DNA of 64,000 nucleotides from Oegoconia quadripuncta (Eukaryota; Arthropoda; Insecta; Lepidoptera; Autostichidae): the NCBI GenBank assembly GCA_949316235.1, contig OX438760.1, forward strand, positions 3,102,501 to 3,166,500, written 5' to 3'. Below are positions 37,601 to 48,048 of this stretch, piece after piece (position 1 is the first letter of the stretch; each line of letters starts with the position of its first letter). The notes under the pieces are model-generated. The model worked only from the letters and a program-made list of their open reading frames with translations. It searched no databases and was not told the DNA's origin. Made by a program: the position numbers and the translations under genes.

Positions 37601-40600
37601 TGCATTGGCACGCGTCGCCTTCTACATAGGTATGCGTAAATATATTGTTTGGCTAGGTACGCCTATATTGTTTGGTCGGCTACTATTTAGGTATTACATA
37701 TTATGCACTCGTACTTGTAGGCGTTGTAACTGAAAACCAGTGTTTCGCTCTTTGAGTGATGTGCCACACTGAGTTATAACCCATTTGTGCTACTGCGGCA
37801 CACACTCGCTCTTTGTATTTTCTAGTCTTTACGTTTATTTGTATGTATATTTCTTTGTAATTAAAAAAATGTGTAATTGTGTGAACGCAGTGGCGTAAAT
37901 AAATGCTTTATCTATCTATCTATCTAACATATAAGACTGAAAATCGCTACGGAAGGAGGTATACTCGAAGTTACTCTAAAGATCTGCCTAACTAGCATGA
38001 CCCGTAGTAGAAATGCTATGGGGCCTGCAAACCCTATTGGAGGGACTATTCCCTATATTCTTCTATAACCATGGTCGTTGACATAGCAATGTATCTGGTT
38101 AGCTAGCTGAACGTTGCAGAACCCAGAATCACTAGAGCATGAAATAGGATGAGCGTGGCATCTAGATAATTTATTAGGGCGGCACTCATAGGTAAGTCAG
38201 TATTGTATGTGTTTCTAGTGGTCACTATTGGTAGCATTGCCAAACAAGTTCCTCCCGATTGGAAAGAGTCGGTCCCAGTTAATTTCAATTGGTGGCAGTT
38301 GACAAGCCAAGTCTTTGAAGCGCCTTGGAGGCACTGGCAGGTAACCACTAACTTCACACAAATCCACCAAGTCTCAGCTGTCCTACGTCCCATATATCAA
38401 TATCTATATACGTTATCAAACTAGGTGCAAGACTAGTCCTAAAAACGATCCTTACCACAGTGGCAGTATACAGCAGCATGCAGAGGAACAGTGTGACCTG
38501 CACAACCCTTAGTACCAAGACAGGCGAGACATATCTCTCAAGCTTGCGTTTGTAGTTGTCCGCGATCTGAAAGGCGCGGGCGCAGTCGCGCAGCGCTGAC
38601 ACTGTTCCCTCGTCGAACTCGCTACTGTAGATGTCTGGAAACATACCCAGATATTTCCCCTGTAGTTTATGTTTATTAATGTTGTTGGCTGTGTGGTTTC
38701 AGGCAGAACAGAATATGACGAACCCGTCTCACCCCTGTGACTCCTAATGGACGATTCAAGGATTACGTGAGAACAGATTCGACCGCATTGAGGATGGATG
38801 CAGACCGCAGCGTCGATTGATGTCGATACCTTGTCACGGGCCTGATTTACCCTTAGGCTAATTAGGCTAAAGCCTAAGGCCCAAGGACGAGGTGGCGCTG
38901 AGCCTTTGAAAGCCCTACTTATTTACAGAATAAAATTTGTTTATTTGAAAATACGCGCCTAAAACACTAACTTTCACCCATCCCTCGACACACAATCACG
39001 CGACGCATTAGACAGAGAACTCACGAGGACTTTCCTCTGTACGTACAGATTCATTGTTAGCCTAGGGCTGTCAGAACTCTAAAATTCAGGCAGTTTCAAT
39101 TCACACATCCGCCTATTGCTGTACCCGCCAGCGACACGAAAAGAAGAAGAAGCCTCTTCCATGCGCGGTTGTCGTCGCATTACTTGGAAGTATTTGCCCT
39201 AGTCGCCACGCTGGGCAACGCGTGGCGTTGCCCAGCGTGGCGACGTAGTAGGCGAACGCAGAATTTTTGAGAGCTTCGCATCAACAGCGCTGCACCTACA
39301 CTATATATTTAAAAAGACAGTACAAAACTGGTTGAAAAATAAGACCTACGAAGATACAGAAAACTTACTAGAGGTAGTTAGCTAATCTTTAAATTTTATT
39401 TTTAGAAAATGCTTGTATAATATAAGTAACCATAGGTTTTAAGATCACAGCTAATATAACCACGTACTTTGTTTAATTATTTATTTGCGTAATTTAAATA
39501 CAACCTCTTCGTTTTTAGTTCTTCTCTCAACGAGTCGGAAATTGCTTTTATAAATTTGGCAGGCGCCGTAGTGCTTATCTTGAAAAAATACTTACTCAAC
39601 AGTACGTTTCTCCGCGGAATGTAGTTTCGCTTAATTTTTAAACAGCACTTAGTTTTTTGGATGCGAAATTCATTTTGGCGAGTTCCTTTCGTGGATATGC
39701 CGCCGTTAATTTGAGCAAATGATTACTAAAAGTAGTTAGCTAACTTTAAAATTTTATTTTTAGAAAATGCTTGTATATTATAAGTATAAGTAACCATAGG
39801 TTTTAAGATCACAGCTAATATAACCACGTACTTTGTTTAATTATTTATTTGCGTAATTTAAATAAAACCTCCTCGTTTTTTTGTATGTATTCAGACTCGA
39901 TGCCTAACATACAGGCAAAACATTTACCTAGTTTAGGCATCACATTAATATAATTAATAATTATTCTAAATTACTTTTTTTTTTAATTAGCCTATCGTGT
40001 CCCACTGCTGGGCAAAGGCCTCCCCCAAACTCTTCCACTCATTTCTATCCTTGGCGGTTTCCCACCATTCCTCTTGAAACGCAATGAGATCATCTCTCCA
40101 ACGTCTCCAAATTACTTTAAATAACCTAATTAAGATTTCTTTGACATGTTTTTAGAATTACACAATTTTGTTTTGCTACGCTCAATTTGTATTTAAATTA
40201 GTTTAAATAGAAATAAATTTTATCTTAACTTACCTACCATTGGTTTATGCTTAAGCATTAAGCTTGTGATCTCTTAGGCCCGTATTAATAAACCATTCTC
40301 AAGATTGAGAACAGTCTTGTGACCGGTCTCAAGTAAACGTATTGATTAATAAACCTAACTTGATACTTGAAAAGCATGTGCATACTCAAGTAGTACTCAC
40401 TTGAGATGTGCGCGTGCGATAAACGAAACTCTAGACTATCATTCATTCGCCGGTGAGGCGAATACATGAGAAGTGATCTCAGCTGAGTAGACCTCAAGAT
40501 TGGTTTATAAATTAGCACGGAGCTTGAGATAGCGTCAACTGCTTAAAACGCATTTCGGCTGATACAGCCTCAAGACTTGTATTGAGATTGGTTTATTAAT

Positions 40601-43600
40601 ACGGGCCTTAGTCACCTTTTAGGACATCCAAGAGGTGTTGATCTTATTCAAGCCTCCGTGGCTCGCGTGGTCGCGGGTTCGATCCCCAGCGGGGTACATG
40701 TTTTAAGTACTCGGTTTGGTTGGTGGTAGGGCATTTTAAATGTCCGCCTGGCTAGCTACCACCATCTTATCTAAATCTGCCGCCAAGCAGCAATGTTAAT
40801 AGCATTGTTGTGTTCCCGTTTAGCATAAAAAAGAAAAAAAAAATCTAATCTACTGGGAACCACACGACCACCTAGGTATACATACCGAATTGTGCAGTTT
40901 TGCTGGTAAATTGGACATCCTGTAACAAGTAACGTTATCATTATTTGTACATGTCTCTAAATCCGCTACAAAAAAAAAATACTTTAGTTAGTACTGAGTA
41001 AGTCATCATCATATCAGTTTGGGAACGGCAAATCCAAAATTAGCTAAACTTTGTGTGTATTATCCGTTAAGTATGGGCAGCGTTAATTTTTAAAAGTAAC
41101 CGCTTTATAAAAGTTTCAGCGAATCTAAGAAATGATTATGGGAAGCACACGAAAAGAGCTCTGTTCAATTTTTTTTTATTATGTGATTTAGCCCAGAAAT
41201 TAAAAAAATATTCCATTTTCCAAATAAAAAACTAATTTGGATATAGCTTTGAAAATCGCAGGAATTGGTACATATGATTAACGAAGAAAAAAAACCCAAT
41301 ATAATAAATTGACAAAAAATATATAAGAGCCGCACAAAACATAACTGAACATAAAGAAATGTTGCATGGGTTTTTGGTTAATTATTAACATTCAATCGGA
41401 TAATAAGTACCTAATGCCATTCGTAGAATGTCTGTTTTTTTGACGTTGATTCTGATACTTATTATTAAAAAAAAAAACCATTGGCATTTAATAATGCCTA
41501 ATTAGTAATATAATTTGTACACCCGGTGGGGTAGAACATAGCGTTGTTTATGATTCTTGTAAGAGCACATTATGTTTACCTATGTATGTTTAACAAATAA
41601 ATAAATGAATGAACTCGCTTACATCAAGTACGATAATCACTTACATACTCATCATAATGGTAGTCTGATTCCTCCAGATCAGCTGTACTATAAATATAAT
41701 TGTGCATCTCATCGTTCACAATATCTCCGTGTGCCTCTACCAAAGCGGAGTATTCTACGCCATGCTTCAACAGTGCCGTGTACCGGGCGTTGCGCAGGCT
41801 ACAGCATATGAGATCGAATTGACCACACAGAAGGATTGAGTTAACCATGAAGAATACACCTAGAGAAGTCATAATTAGCTATATACAATCAATATACATT
41901 AATATATGCAGGTATCTGTAAATTACTGGAAAGTTCTAAACATGGAATTCATTAATAAAGTTGTAGGTAAGGCTATTTAAAAGATCGTGTCGCTATGTAG
42001 GCAGTAAATTAGTTATATCGGATGAGTTTTTTCACCTTAAGGAAAAAATAGGGCATATCAAATCAAATCAAATCAAATCAAAATATTTTATTTCATAGGA
42101 TAAAATTATCACTTGAAAACGTCACTATTAATATTACATTTAAATTTACGACTCATTCACAAAGCTGACTCCCCAGAGAAGAACGAGCAAGAAACTCTAG
42201 GGTTGCTCTTTTAAAGATTATGGGTTACAATTTGTGATTTCATAATTATATGAATAATAAGACAGCTATGTCCATGCTTGCTTATCATTCAAATAGTCAG
42301 TGATTTTATAATAGGCTTTTGCTATTAATTAATATATAGGTAAGAGAAATAAAAGTTATTGGCATAGGTAGTTTAATTTTTTTTTTCAAAACCATCGTCG
42401 ACGCACTCCTGGCGGAAATTGATATGCGACTGGCGGGATTCGTAGGGATCCTATCATGCGAAATTCATTTGGAATTAATATTTTCTCCAATATTTAATTT
42501 AATTTAATGATGTAATTATGTAGAATAGGCTACAAACGCGATCGTCAAATGACACAAAGCCTTAATCGAGGACGGTTTTGAAAAAAAAAAATTATACTTA
42601 CTACCTTCCACTGCTGAACAAAGGTCTGCCCCATAGATGGAGCGAACGAGTGAAAGCGACCTGCCCCACCAGCTATCAGTTCTTCGAGCTATGTGCCCTG
42701 TCCACTACCACTTACTGATCTGCTGCACTATGGCCCGTATTAATGGTACATGCCATCAGACCGTCGCATCATCATATCAGCCACGGACGTCCACTGCTGA
42801 ACATAGGTCTGCCCCATAGATTTCCAGAGCGAACGAGTGAAAGCGGCCTGCCCCACCAGCTATCAGTTCTTCGAGCTATGTGCCCTGTCCACTACCACTT
42901 AATAATCTGCTGCACTATGGCCGTATTAATAAATCAATCTCAATAGAGGTCTTGAAGCTGTATCAACCGAGATGCGTCTTAAGCAGTTGACGCTATCTCA
43001 AGCTCCGTGCTAATTTATAAACCAATCTTGAGGTCTACTCAGCTGAGATCACTTTTCAAGTATTCGCCTCAGCGGCGAATGAATGATAGTCTTGAGTTTC
43101 GTTTATTAATACGCGCACCTCTCAAGTGAGTAGGTAGGTACTGCTCGAGTATATGCACGTGCTTTTCAAGTCTCAAGTTAGGTTTATTAATCAACACGTT
43201 TACTTGAGACCGGTCACAAGACTGTTCTCATTCTTGAGAATGAATTATTAATACCGGCCTATTGTCAGTAATTTTCGTTCGCGTAATGCCTCATTCCTGA
43301 TTCAATGACTTAGTGAAATGCCGAACATTGCTCTGTCTATAGCTCTTGGCGTAATCTTGCGCTTTCTTATGAGCCTAAACCAGACCAGTGGTCATGCCAT
43401 CTACAAAACGTTAATGTTAACATTGTGGTACATACTAAATTGGCCCATGCCCAGACCAATAAAGATCTGCCCCAACGCTTGACGCAGGAACGCGATCACA
43501 TAAAACTGGAACTGTGTGATGTCCATATAAGTCCATTCCTGGAGCAGTGGCGTGCTTGTCCAAATAACTGGAGTATTTAAAGGTACAATCAGCATATATA

Positions 43601-46218
43601 TAAGGTCTAACAAAATTAACTCGACAAAAGTTGTCAATTGCACGTACGTGACAATAAAATAATGTATTCATTAAAAAGGCTAGCCTTAAAATTTTTGTTT
43701 CCGAGTAAAAAAATTAAATGTAAGTGCAAATGAAAATACAAATTAACAGACTTACTAAATTTCGACTGTACCTTGTTTTATCAATGAGAAAAAACAGGCA
43801 GCGTTCCATTTTATATATTTTTTTAAATTTTATATCTTCAGACATACACACAGCGCCATCTAGTTCCACAGTAAGCAACTATAGGCTTGTGTTGTGGATA
43901 CCAGATGGTTAATATACTACATAAATACATTTTTTTTTTGTAAATAAATACTTATTATAAATGAAAACATCCATAACTCGGGTACAAATGTCCGTATTCA
44001 TCACACAAACATATGCCCCTAGCGGGATTCGAACCCGCAACCTTTTGGTATAGTGGGCAGAGTTGCCAACCACTACACCAAACAGGTCGTCTATTGATAT
44101 GGAAGACGCCAAAGGGGGTGGCGGATGGCGCAACCAATCACAGCAAGTCGCGGCGGCGCCGGGGCAAGCGCCGGCGGCGAGCGGCGAGTGGTCGCCTTTC
44201 GGCGTCTTCAAAGATACCGCGGCACGTGTTTGTGTGTTGTGGCAAAGTACTCAGAGCGCGCGACCATTAATGTCAAACTCACAAAATTTACGTTTCAAAA
44301 TTTTATTTTTAGAATAAAATCTGTTAATTTTAATGTTTTATTTTTTATTTTGTTCGTAATAGGTACATCCTATACATACACTTTGCAACGTTTGTCGGGT
44401 TAATTTTTTAAACCTTATATAGGTACAAAACTTATCATAACACCATACCAACCGTTTTCATTTTCACTTTTAGGCTAAGTAAATTTTTATAGAGGGCCTC
44501 TAGCGACACGTACCTATTATAATATGTGCTGTTCTCAAATTAAACAAGTGTATTATACGATAGCAGTTGATACTTTATCAATTTTCTAATAAGTCTTGTA
44601 TGGACAATTGGGGAAGGAACTAGGAAGCTTCAAAACCAAAAGTTTGGTTAATTATGAGGAGGTTCCTCTCTAGGGCCCACTCGTATTTAGTAACAGTTAG
44701 GCCCGTATTTCAGAATGTTACTCAAGTGTAGAACTGCGCTTGAGCATTGTTAGAAAGGATGCCGCTATATAAGTTACATAAAGCTGTCCCTTTTTGAGTG
44801 TCCTCAAGCGGAGATCTCTGCTTGAGTAGCTGTAAAACGGGCCTAAGTATTCTTCTAAGTAAGTACCTATTTTTATATTTTTTTAAGTTGTTTTTTTGTT
44901 TGTGAATAAATAAATATTTCGCACACTTACACCAATCATCTAGTCCCAAACTAAGCAAAGTTTGTACTATGGATACTAGGTAACGGATAAACATACAAAA
45001 ATATTTATATAAACATCCATGACTCAGGAATAAATGTTCATTTTCATCACGCAAACATTTACCCGTCGCGGGATTCGAACCCGCAACCGTTGGTTTCGCT
45101 GACGGGGTCATTATCCACTAAACCAATCGTCGTTAAATCGAATTGAAGATTCGAACGAATACATCCATGAAATATGGAGTCAAGTTGATATTTTTGGTAT
45201 GAGTAGACAGTTTGTAATGAGACGCCATGCGACTCGTTCGTTCTCTTTTTTCAGTATTCTCCTTGTTTCTTTTTACGGTAAATAATGAACTGACTAAACA
45301 AAAGCTATACCGAAAGAGAGAGAGAGAAAGAACAGGCAGAGTTCAAATTTTGAATTTAAAATATTACGCCTTAACCGAAAAAGAAACAAACTCGACCTGC
45401 TCAGGAATCCGAAAAGATTTCTTCGTTAAATTCGCATTTAACGAAGAAAGTTTTTCGGATTCCTCAGGGTTCCTCGAGATTTCTTCTTCCTGAGCAGGCC
45501 GAGTATTGTAACGGGACGCCATGCGATTCGTTGGTTCTCTTTTTGCAGTATTCTCCTTGTTTGTTTCTTTTCTTTTAAATTCTTACGATTTCACATTTAA
45601 CGAAGAAATCTTTTCTTGTTTCTTTGAAAGAAACAAACAAGGAGAATACTGAAAAAAGAGAACCAACGAGTCGCATGGCGTCTCGTTACAAGTTTATGAT
45701 GATTTGTTCAATAATATAGTTTTAACAACCTACTTACTATGTATAATCACTGGCATAACAACGTACATCAGCACACTAAATAAAACGCAAGTGGTGTAGT
45801 AAAATGCGTAGTTCTTAGCTGTGTTGTAACTCTTCCACATAGTCAAATTGGTGAGGCCTTTAGCAGAGCGAAATTTAAAGTCGCTATTCATTGAATCAAG
45901 CAGATCGTACAACTCCCGCTTATACGTGGCCATGTAAGCAATTATTCCGATTGTAGATATTATTGGCAGACCGTCGGCGACTTTCTCCAAACCCCCAAGT
46001 AAATCAGCCCATTCAGTATAAAGGTTGACTAGGAGGGTGACACATATATTTGTAAGAGTAAATAATACGAAACACACGTAGACTTCGTTTATGATGAACT
46101 GGTAATCCCTCACGGGTTTCGGGTACCAATCCCAGCACCCTGCCAATTTTAGTGGCATTTCTAAGTATTGAGTGTAGTTTGTTACTTTTTCCACTTCTTT
46201 CTTATTCTTAGACGCCAT
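34597..46218 (-). CDS. Insect odorant receptor (7tm_6 family), complete, seven exons
   Basis: This is a seven-transmembrane insect olfactory receptor (7tm_6 family), a ligand-gated channel subunit that pairs with Orco in the dendrites of olfactory neurons. Seven exons join in frame for 458 codons. Hydrophobic segments lie at about 41-64, 82-99 and 137-159 (exon 1), in exon 2 (FYVIAFLRQALGQIFIGLG), at the start of exon 3, in exon 4 (VLVLRVVQVTLFLCMLLYTA), in exon 5 and in exon 7. Family hallmarks are LYCYFGNE before the exon 5/6 junction, the RP-containing exon 6 (ANRRPVVIRAGRF), and TFIN joined to IFKTSFSYYTLL across the last intron, which is phase 0 as in many ORs. The start ATG has a good context (AACAAAAATGG). 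At 458 residues it is longer than the usual ~400, mainly through an acidic loop in exon 3. It looks intact. The subfamily and ligand cannot be told from sequence. Confidence 0.9.
34708..34878. mobile_element. MITE in the last OR intron
   Basis: CAGCCCACGACCAA pairs with TTGGTCAGCCGTGGG. The inner TTTTTTGTAGGAC pairs with CTCCTACAAAAAATCGG. Confidence 0.55.
35046..35201 (-). CDS. OR exon 6 (residues 388-439)
   Basis: 156 bp, phase 0. The acceptor is CCTATTTCAG. It opens with AERVSTAAYQCAW, equivalent to the usual SLAESAYxCxW, and contains RPRMMLLNVLLANRRPVVIR and FLPMDLRTFIN. The donor AAT|GTTGGT is weak, but the next exon confirms the phase. Confidence 0.88.
35502..35832 (-). repeat. SINE family 1 inserted in the LINE
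   Basis: Full-length body and head. The target duplication AAGGAT is visible at 35496-35501 and 35833-35838. Confidence 0.9.
36280..36668 (-). repeat. SINE family 1 with internal 47-bp duplication
   Basis: Target duplication GARGCGAAT at 36271-36279 and 36669-36677. The block GCTATTAACATTGCAGCTTGG to GATGGTGGT occurs twice in tandem (from about 36438 and 36485). Confidence 0.9.
36886..36975 (-). CDS. OR exon 5 (residues 358-387)
   Basis: A 90-bp exon, phase 0 to 0, between acceptor TTCTTTGTTACAG and donor TTACAG|GTAAAG. It encodes LAAASLDIFLYCYFGNEI, the hallmark OR segment around the LYC..FGNE motif. Confidence 0.9.
37905..37926 (+). repeat. TATC microsatellite
   Basis: Five tandem TATC units. 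Confidence 0.7.
38456..38659 (-). CDS. OR exon 4 (residues 290-357)
   Basis: 204 bp, phase 0 to 0. The acceptor is AAACTACAG and the donor ACTGTG|GTAAGG. It encodes ALRDCARAFQIADNYKRKLE, the conserved intracellular helix, followed by a membrane segment ending CMLLYTATV. A TTTCCAG at 38648-38654 could be an alternative acceptor but breaks phase. Confidence 0.85.
39202..39244. repeat. Perfect 19-bp hairpin
   Basis: GTCGCCACGCTGGGCAACG, loop CGTGG, then the exact reverse complement. GC-rich in an AT-rich intron. Confidence 0.9.
39364..39880 (+). repeat. Direct repeats of about 155 bp
   Basis: 39364-39517 and 39723-39880 share TAGTTAGCTAA.CTTTAAATTT through CCACGTACTTTGTTTAATTA to CTCGTTTTT. 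The spacing is about 360 bp. Confidence 0.85.
39975..40115 (-). pseudogene. LINE C-terminal fragment
   Basis: The minus frame reads RWRDDLIAFQEEWWETAKDR and SLGEAFAQQWD, the end typical of LINE reverse transcriptase proteins in moths. Confidence 0.65.
40277..40607. mobile_element. MITE, GGCCCGTATTAAT family, TTA target duplication
   Basis: Termini GGCCCGTATTAATAAACC and GGTTTATTAATACGGGCC with TTA on both sides (40274-40276, 40608-40610). 331 bp. Harbinger-type size and target. Confidence 0.75.
40652..40841 (+). repeat. SINE family 1, deleted copy
   Basis: The head lacks about 30 bp between A and B boxes. The body ends early in an A-rich tail. Confidence 0.8.
41645..41859 (-). CDS. OR exon 3 (residues 219-289)
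   Basis: 215 bp between acceptor ...CTTCTCTAG and donor TAT|GTAAGT; phase 1 in, phase 0 out. It starts with the end of a membrane segment (FFMVNSILLCGQFDLICCSL). An unusually acidic, Tyr-rich loop with HGDIVNDE and DLEESDYHYDEY follows. Confidence 0.85.
42056..42345 (-). pseudogene. CR1/Zenon-like LINE 3' end
   Basis: The minus frame ends KAYYKITDYLNDKQAWT and stop. The tail carries GAAGAACGAGCAAGAAACTC and an AAATC microsatellite (42058-42080). Confidence 0.75.
42595..42935 (+). repeat. Tandem duplication of a LINE-3'-end-like segment
   Basis: CCACTGCTGAACAAAGGTCTGCC to GCACTATGGCC.GTATTAAT occurs twice (from 42608 and 42790, period about 180 bp). Both copies end at the start of the GGCCCGTATTAAT MITE. 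Confidence 0.8.
42919..43259. mobile_element. MITE, GGCCCGTATTAAT family, reversed copy
   Basis: Reverse orientation relative to 40277-40607 with the same internal order (CTCAAGCTCCGTGCTAATTT, GGTCTACTCAGCTGAGATCA). Confidence 0.75.
43436..43606 (-). CDS. OR exon 2 (residues 162-217)
   Basis: 171 bp, phase 1 to phase 1. The acceptor TTTTGTTAG lies inside the terminal sequence of a DNA transposon (see findings). The encoded VPLNTPVIWTSTPLLQEWTY fits the extracellular loop before the fourth membrane segment. The donor is A|GTATGT. An alternative in-phase acceptor (ACTCCAG) would start the exon at 43567 and drop 13 residues. Confidence 0.8.
43597..44421. mobile_element. TIR transposon copy A, abutting OR exon 2
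   Basis: Termini TATAAGGTCTAACAAAATTAACTCGACAAA and its inverse (TTTGTCGGGTTAATTTTTTAAACCTTATA). The interior is shared with copy B (55437-56396), including GAGAAAAAACAGGCA.CGTTCCATT and AAAGATACCGCGGCACGTGT. A SINE sits inside at 43811-44092. No transposase. Confidence 0.75.
43811..44092 (-). repeat. SINE family 2 inserted in transposon copy A
   Basis: Full-length SINE. Copy B shows the empty site (GTTCCATTGATATGG), so the junctions CATT| and |ATTGATATGG are exact, with an ATT duplication. Confidence 0.9.
44700..44843. mobile_element. Short MITE with GGCCCGT termini
   Basis: TTAGGCCCGTATTTCAGAATG...CTGTAAAACGGGCCTAA; inner CTCAAG / CTTGAG arms. 144 bp. Termini related to the 40277 family. 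Confidence 0.65.
44900..45133 (-). repeat. SINE family 2, subfamily with ATCATCTAGTCCCAAA tail
   Basis: Head B box GGGTTCGAATCCC. The body shares CATGACTC.GGAATAAATGTTC with copies at 47067 and 48350. Confidence 0.8.
45210..45695. mobile_element. Fold-back element with GAGACGCCATGCGACTCGTT arms
   Basis: Arms 45213-45285 and 45625-45692 are inverted. A third direct copy of the arm lies at 45510-45575, and an inner inverted repeat (TCGTTAAATTCGCATTTAACGA) is present. It lies just downstream of OR exon 1, in intron 1. Confidence 0.75.
45738..46218 (-). CDS. OR exon 1 (residues 1-160)
   Basis: An open frame from ATG at 46218 runs 481 bp to a strong donor A|GTAAGT, phase 1. It contains the cytoplasmic N-terminus and the first three membrane segments. 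WDWYPKPVRDYQ before the first segment is typical of OR N-termini. Confidence 0.9.
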
Positions 46219-46288
46219 TTTTGTTTCAGTTCGAATATATTTGGAGGACTGATCGAATTGTAATGTCGAGGTAGCCTTAACGAGCTTA

Positions 46289-46295
46289 TTTTATA
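46289..46295 (-). promoter_or_regulatory. Possible TATA element of the OR gene
   Basis: TATAAAA on the minus strand, about 70 bp upstream of the ATG. A TCAGTC initiator-like sequence lies about 43 bp further on, a little farther than the usual 30 bp. Weak evidence. Confidence 0.3.
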
Positions 46296-46384
46296 ACTTT
46301 TAGGTACAGTAAGCTTTAAAAGTGTATTTGCCTATGCTTAAATATATTTTTTTAATCTATAGAAATTTAAAACATGATGATGAA

Positions 46385-46430
46385 GGTGTGATTGAGGTCA
46401 TGTACGAACTCGTCGTACATTAAAAAAAAA
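46385..46430 (+). repeat. SINE family 1 tail remnant
   Basis: GTGTGATTGAGGTCATGTACGAA.TCGTCGTAC and A-run only. Confidence 0.6.
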
Positions 46431-46483
46431 CATAGAATAGATACCTGCTATTACAGTACGTTCTTCCACATTACAATTTCTAG

Positions 46484-46600
46484 ACTGGTTTGGTGTAGTG
46501 GGTAGTGACCCTGCCTGCCAAACCAATGGTTGCGGGTTCGTATCCAACTAAGGGTAAGTGTGTGTGTGATGAATACGAGCATCTATTGCCGCGTCAAGGA
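46484..46600 (+). repeat. SINE family 2 head fragment
   Basis: A box TTTGGTGTAGTGGGTAGTGA and B box GGGTTCGTATCC, then truncated. Confidence 0.75.
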
Positions 46601-47066
46601 TGTGCCCTGCCTAATGCCACTTTAACTTACATTAATCCGCTGTGGTATATCGATGACTTTCTTCTTCTACGCATTTCTTCATTCCTGATTGGACATCCTT
46701 AAGAAACGCCCAGCATCGTCCTCACCATAGCTTGTTGTGTAACCTTGAGGAGTCCTCAATCACAGAGACCAGTTTCAGTGCCTAAAGCCATCACTAGTAG
46801 TTGAATAAAGACGTTGCGCATTTTTTTGGTCCTACAATGAACGTACATTGTACCTAATTGGTGGAGTGATATCTTGTCGTTTAAGCAAAAATCAATTAGA
46901 AAAACGATGGGCAAAATTATGATTCGTCATTTCATCCTTTTACAATTAACACTTTCTACAAGTTACTGTGGTGTCCAAAGAATTAACTGGCAAATTTTCA
47001 TTTTATAAAAGATCATTTTTGACAAATGAATGTTTAGCAACTAGGTTACAATTGGAAAATAAAATA

Positions 47067-47626
47067 AAAGTAATAAATATTTCAGACACTCTCACCAATC
47101 ATCTAGTCCCAAAGTAAGCAAAGCTTTTTTTTTATGCACGACGGGTTCGTACTTGACCTCAATCACACCTGATGTTAAGTGAAGATGAGTTCGAAGGTGG
47201 AAGCGTACTGACCCGGAAAGGAAACCCCAACATATTTGGGGGACTGGCTATCTTATCTCTGACAACCGGAACACAACAATGCTATTAACATTGTTGCTTG
47301 GCGGCAGATTTAGATAAGATGGTGGTAGCTAGCCAGACGGACATTAAAATGTCCTACCACCAACCAAACCGAGTACTTAAACATGTACCCCGCTGGGGAT
47401 CGAACCCGCGACCTCCGAATCGTAAACCCAATGTTGTTTACATTGAGCCACGGAGGCGGTCAAAAATAGGCTTGTGCTATGGATACTAGATAATGGATAC
47501 CTAAACATACATAAATATTTATTTAAACATATATGACTCGGGAATAAATGTTCGTATTCATCACATAAACATTTACCCCACGCGGGGTTCGGGGTTCAAC
47601 TATCCACTACACCAATCGGTCGTCGA
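47067..47626 (-). repeat. SINE family 2 split by a nested SINE
   Basis: The tail (ATCATCTAGTCCCAAAGTAAG) ends at 47124 and the body resumes at 47461 (TAGGCTTGTGCTATGGATAC). The tRNA-like head is decayed (GGGGTTCGGGGTTCAAC). Confidence 0.85.
47125..47460 (-). repeat. SINE family 1 nested in SINE family 2
   Basis: Full length with T-run at 47125-47133 and head ending at GGAGGCGGT. Confidence 0.9.
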
Positions 47627-47689
47627 CAAAAACAACCCTTGGTCTAACAATATGTTGCATTATTTGACATGACGTGTTTCATTTACCAA

Positions 47690-47990
47690 AATTTCACAGC
47701 ATCTCTGCATGGTGCGAGCGCAAGCGAGGCGAGCACGGGAGTTTCGGCACCCAGATGCAGTTGGTTAGGTTCGAAGGCCTGGCGGGCCACACCTTCGTGT
47801 TATGTTGATATGAATGTTTTTATCAAATACCTAATAGTTTGTTTGATGACTGATAACATTGTTTTGTTCCGGTTGTCCAAGATAATACGTCTGGTCCAAG
47901 ACCTGTCGGCGCGGCTCATCGAGGCTTCTGGTGACAGCGGAGCGGGCGGCTTCCTAGCTCAGAGAATATATGTGACATGTTCTAAATAAA
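47690..47990 (+). pseudogene. R1-type LINE ORF fragment
   Basis: The frame DLSARLIEASGDSGAGGFLAQRI resembles the R1-type motif that ends in AGSYLAQRI in many moth elements. The 5' part is not recognised. Confidence 0.4.
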
Positions 47991-48048
47991 TAAGACTAAT
48001 TTTGTGTAGAGAAATATCTAGTCACAAACTAAGCCAATAAAATATAAC

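Noticed and set aside
38103..38424. Overlapping open frames on both strands between OR exons 4 and 5, with splice-like GTAAGT and CAG signals
   Set aside because: Neither frame shows OR motifs. The true exon 5 (LYCYFGNE) was found at 36886-36975 with matching phases.
40285..40518. 77-codon minus-strand ORF
   Set aside because: Lies wholly inside a MITE with inverted termini; the frame has no family motif.
43909..44403. Several 80-100 codon ORFs on both strands
   Set aside because: They cover a GC-rich part of transposon copy A and its inserted SINE, and appear in several frames at once.
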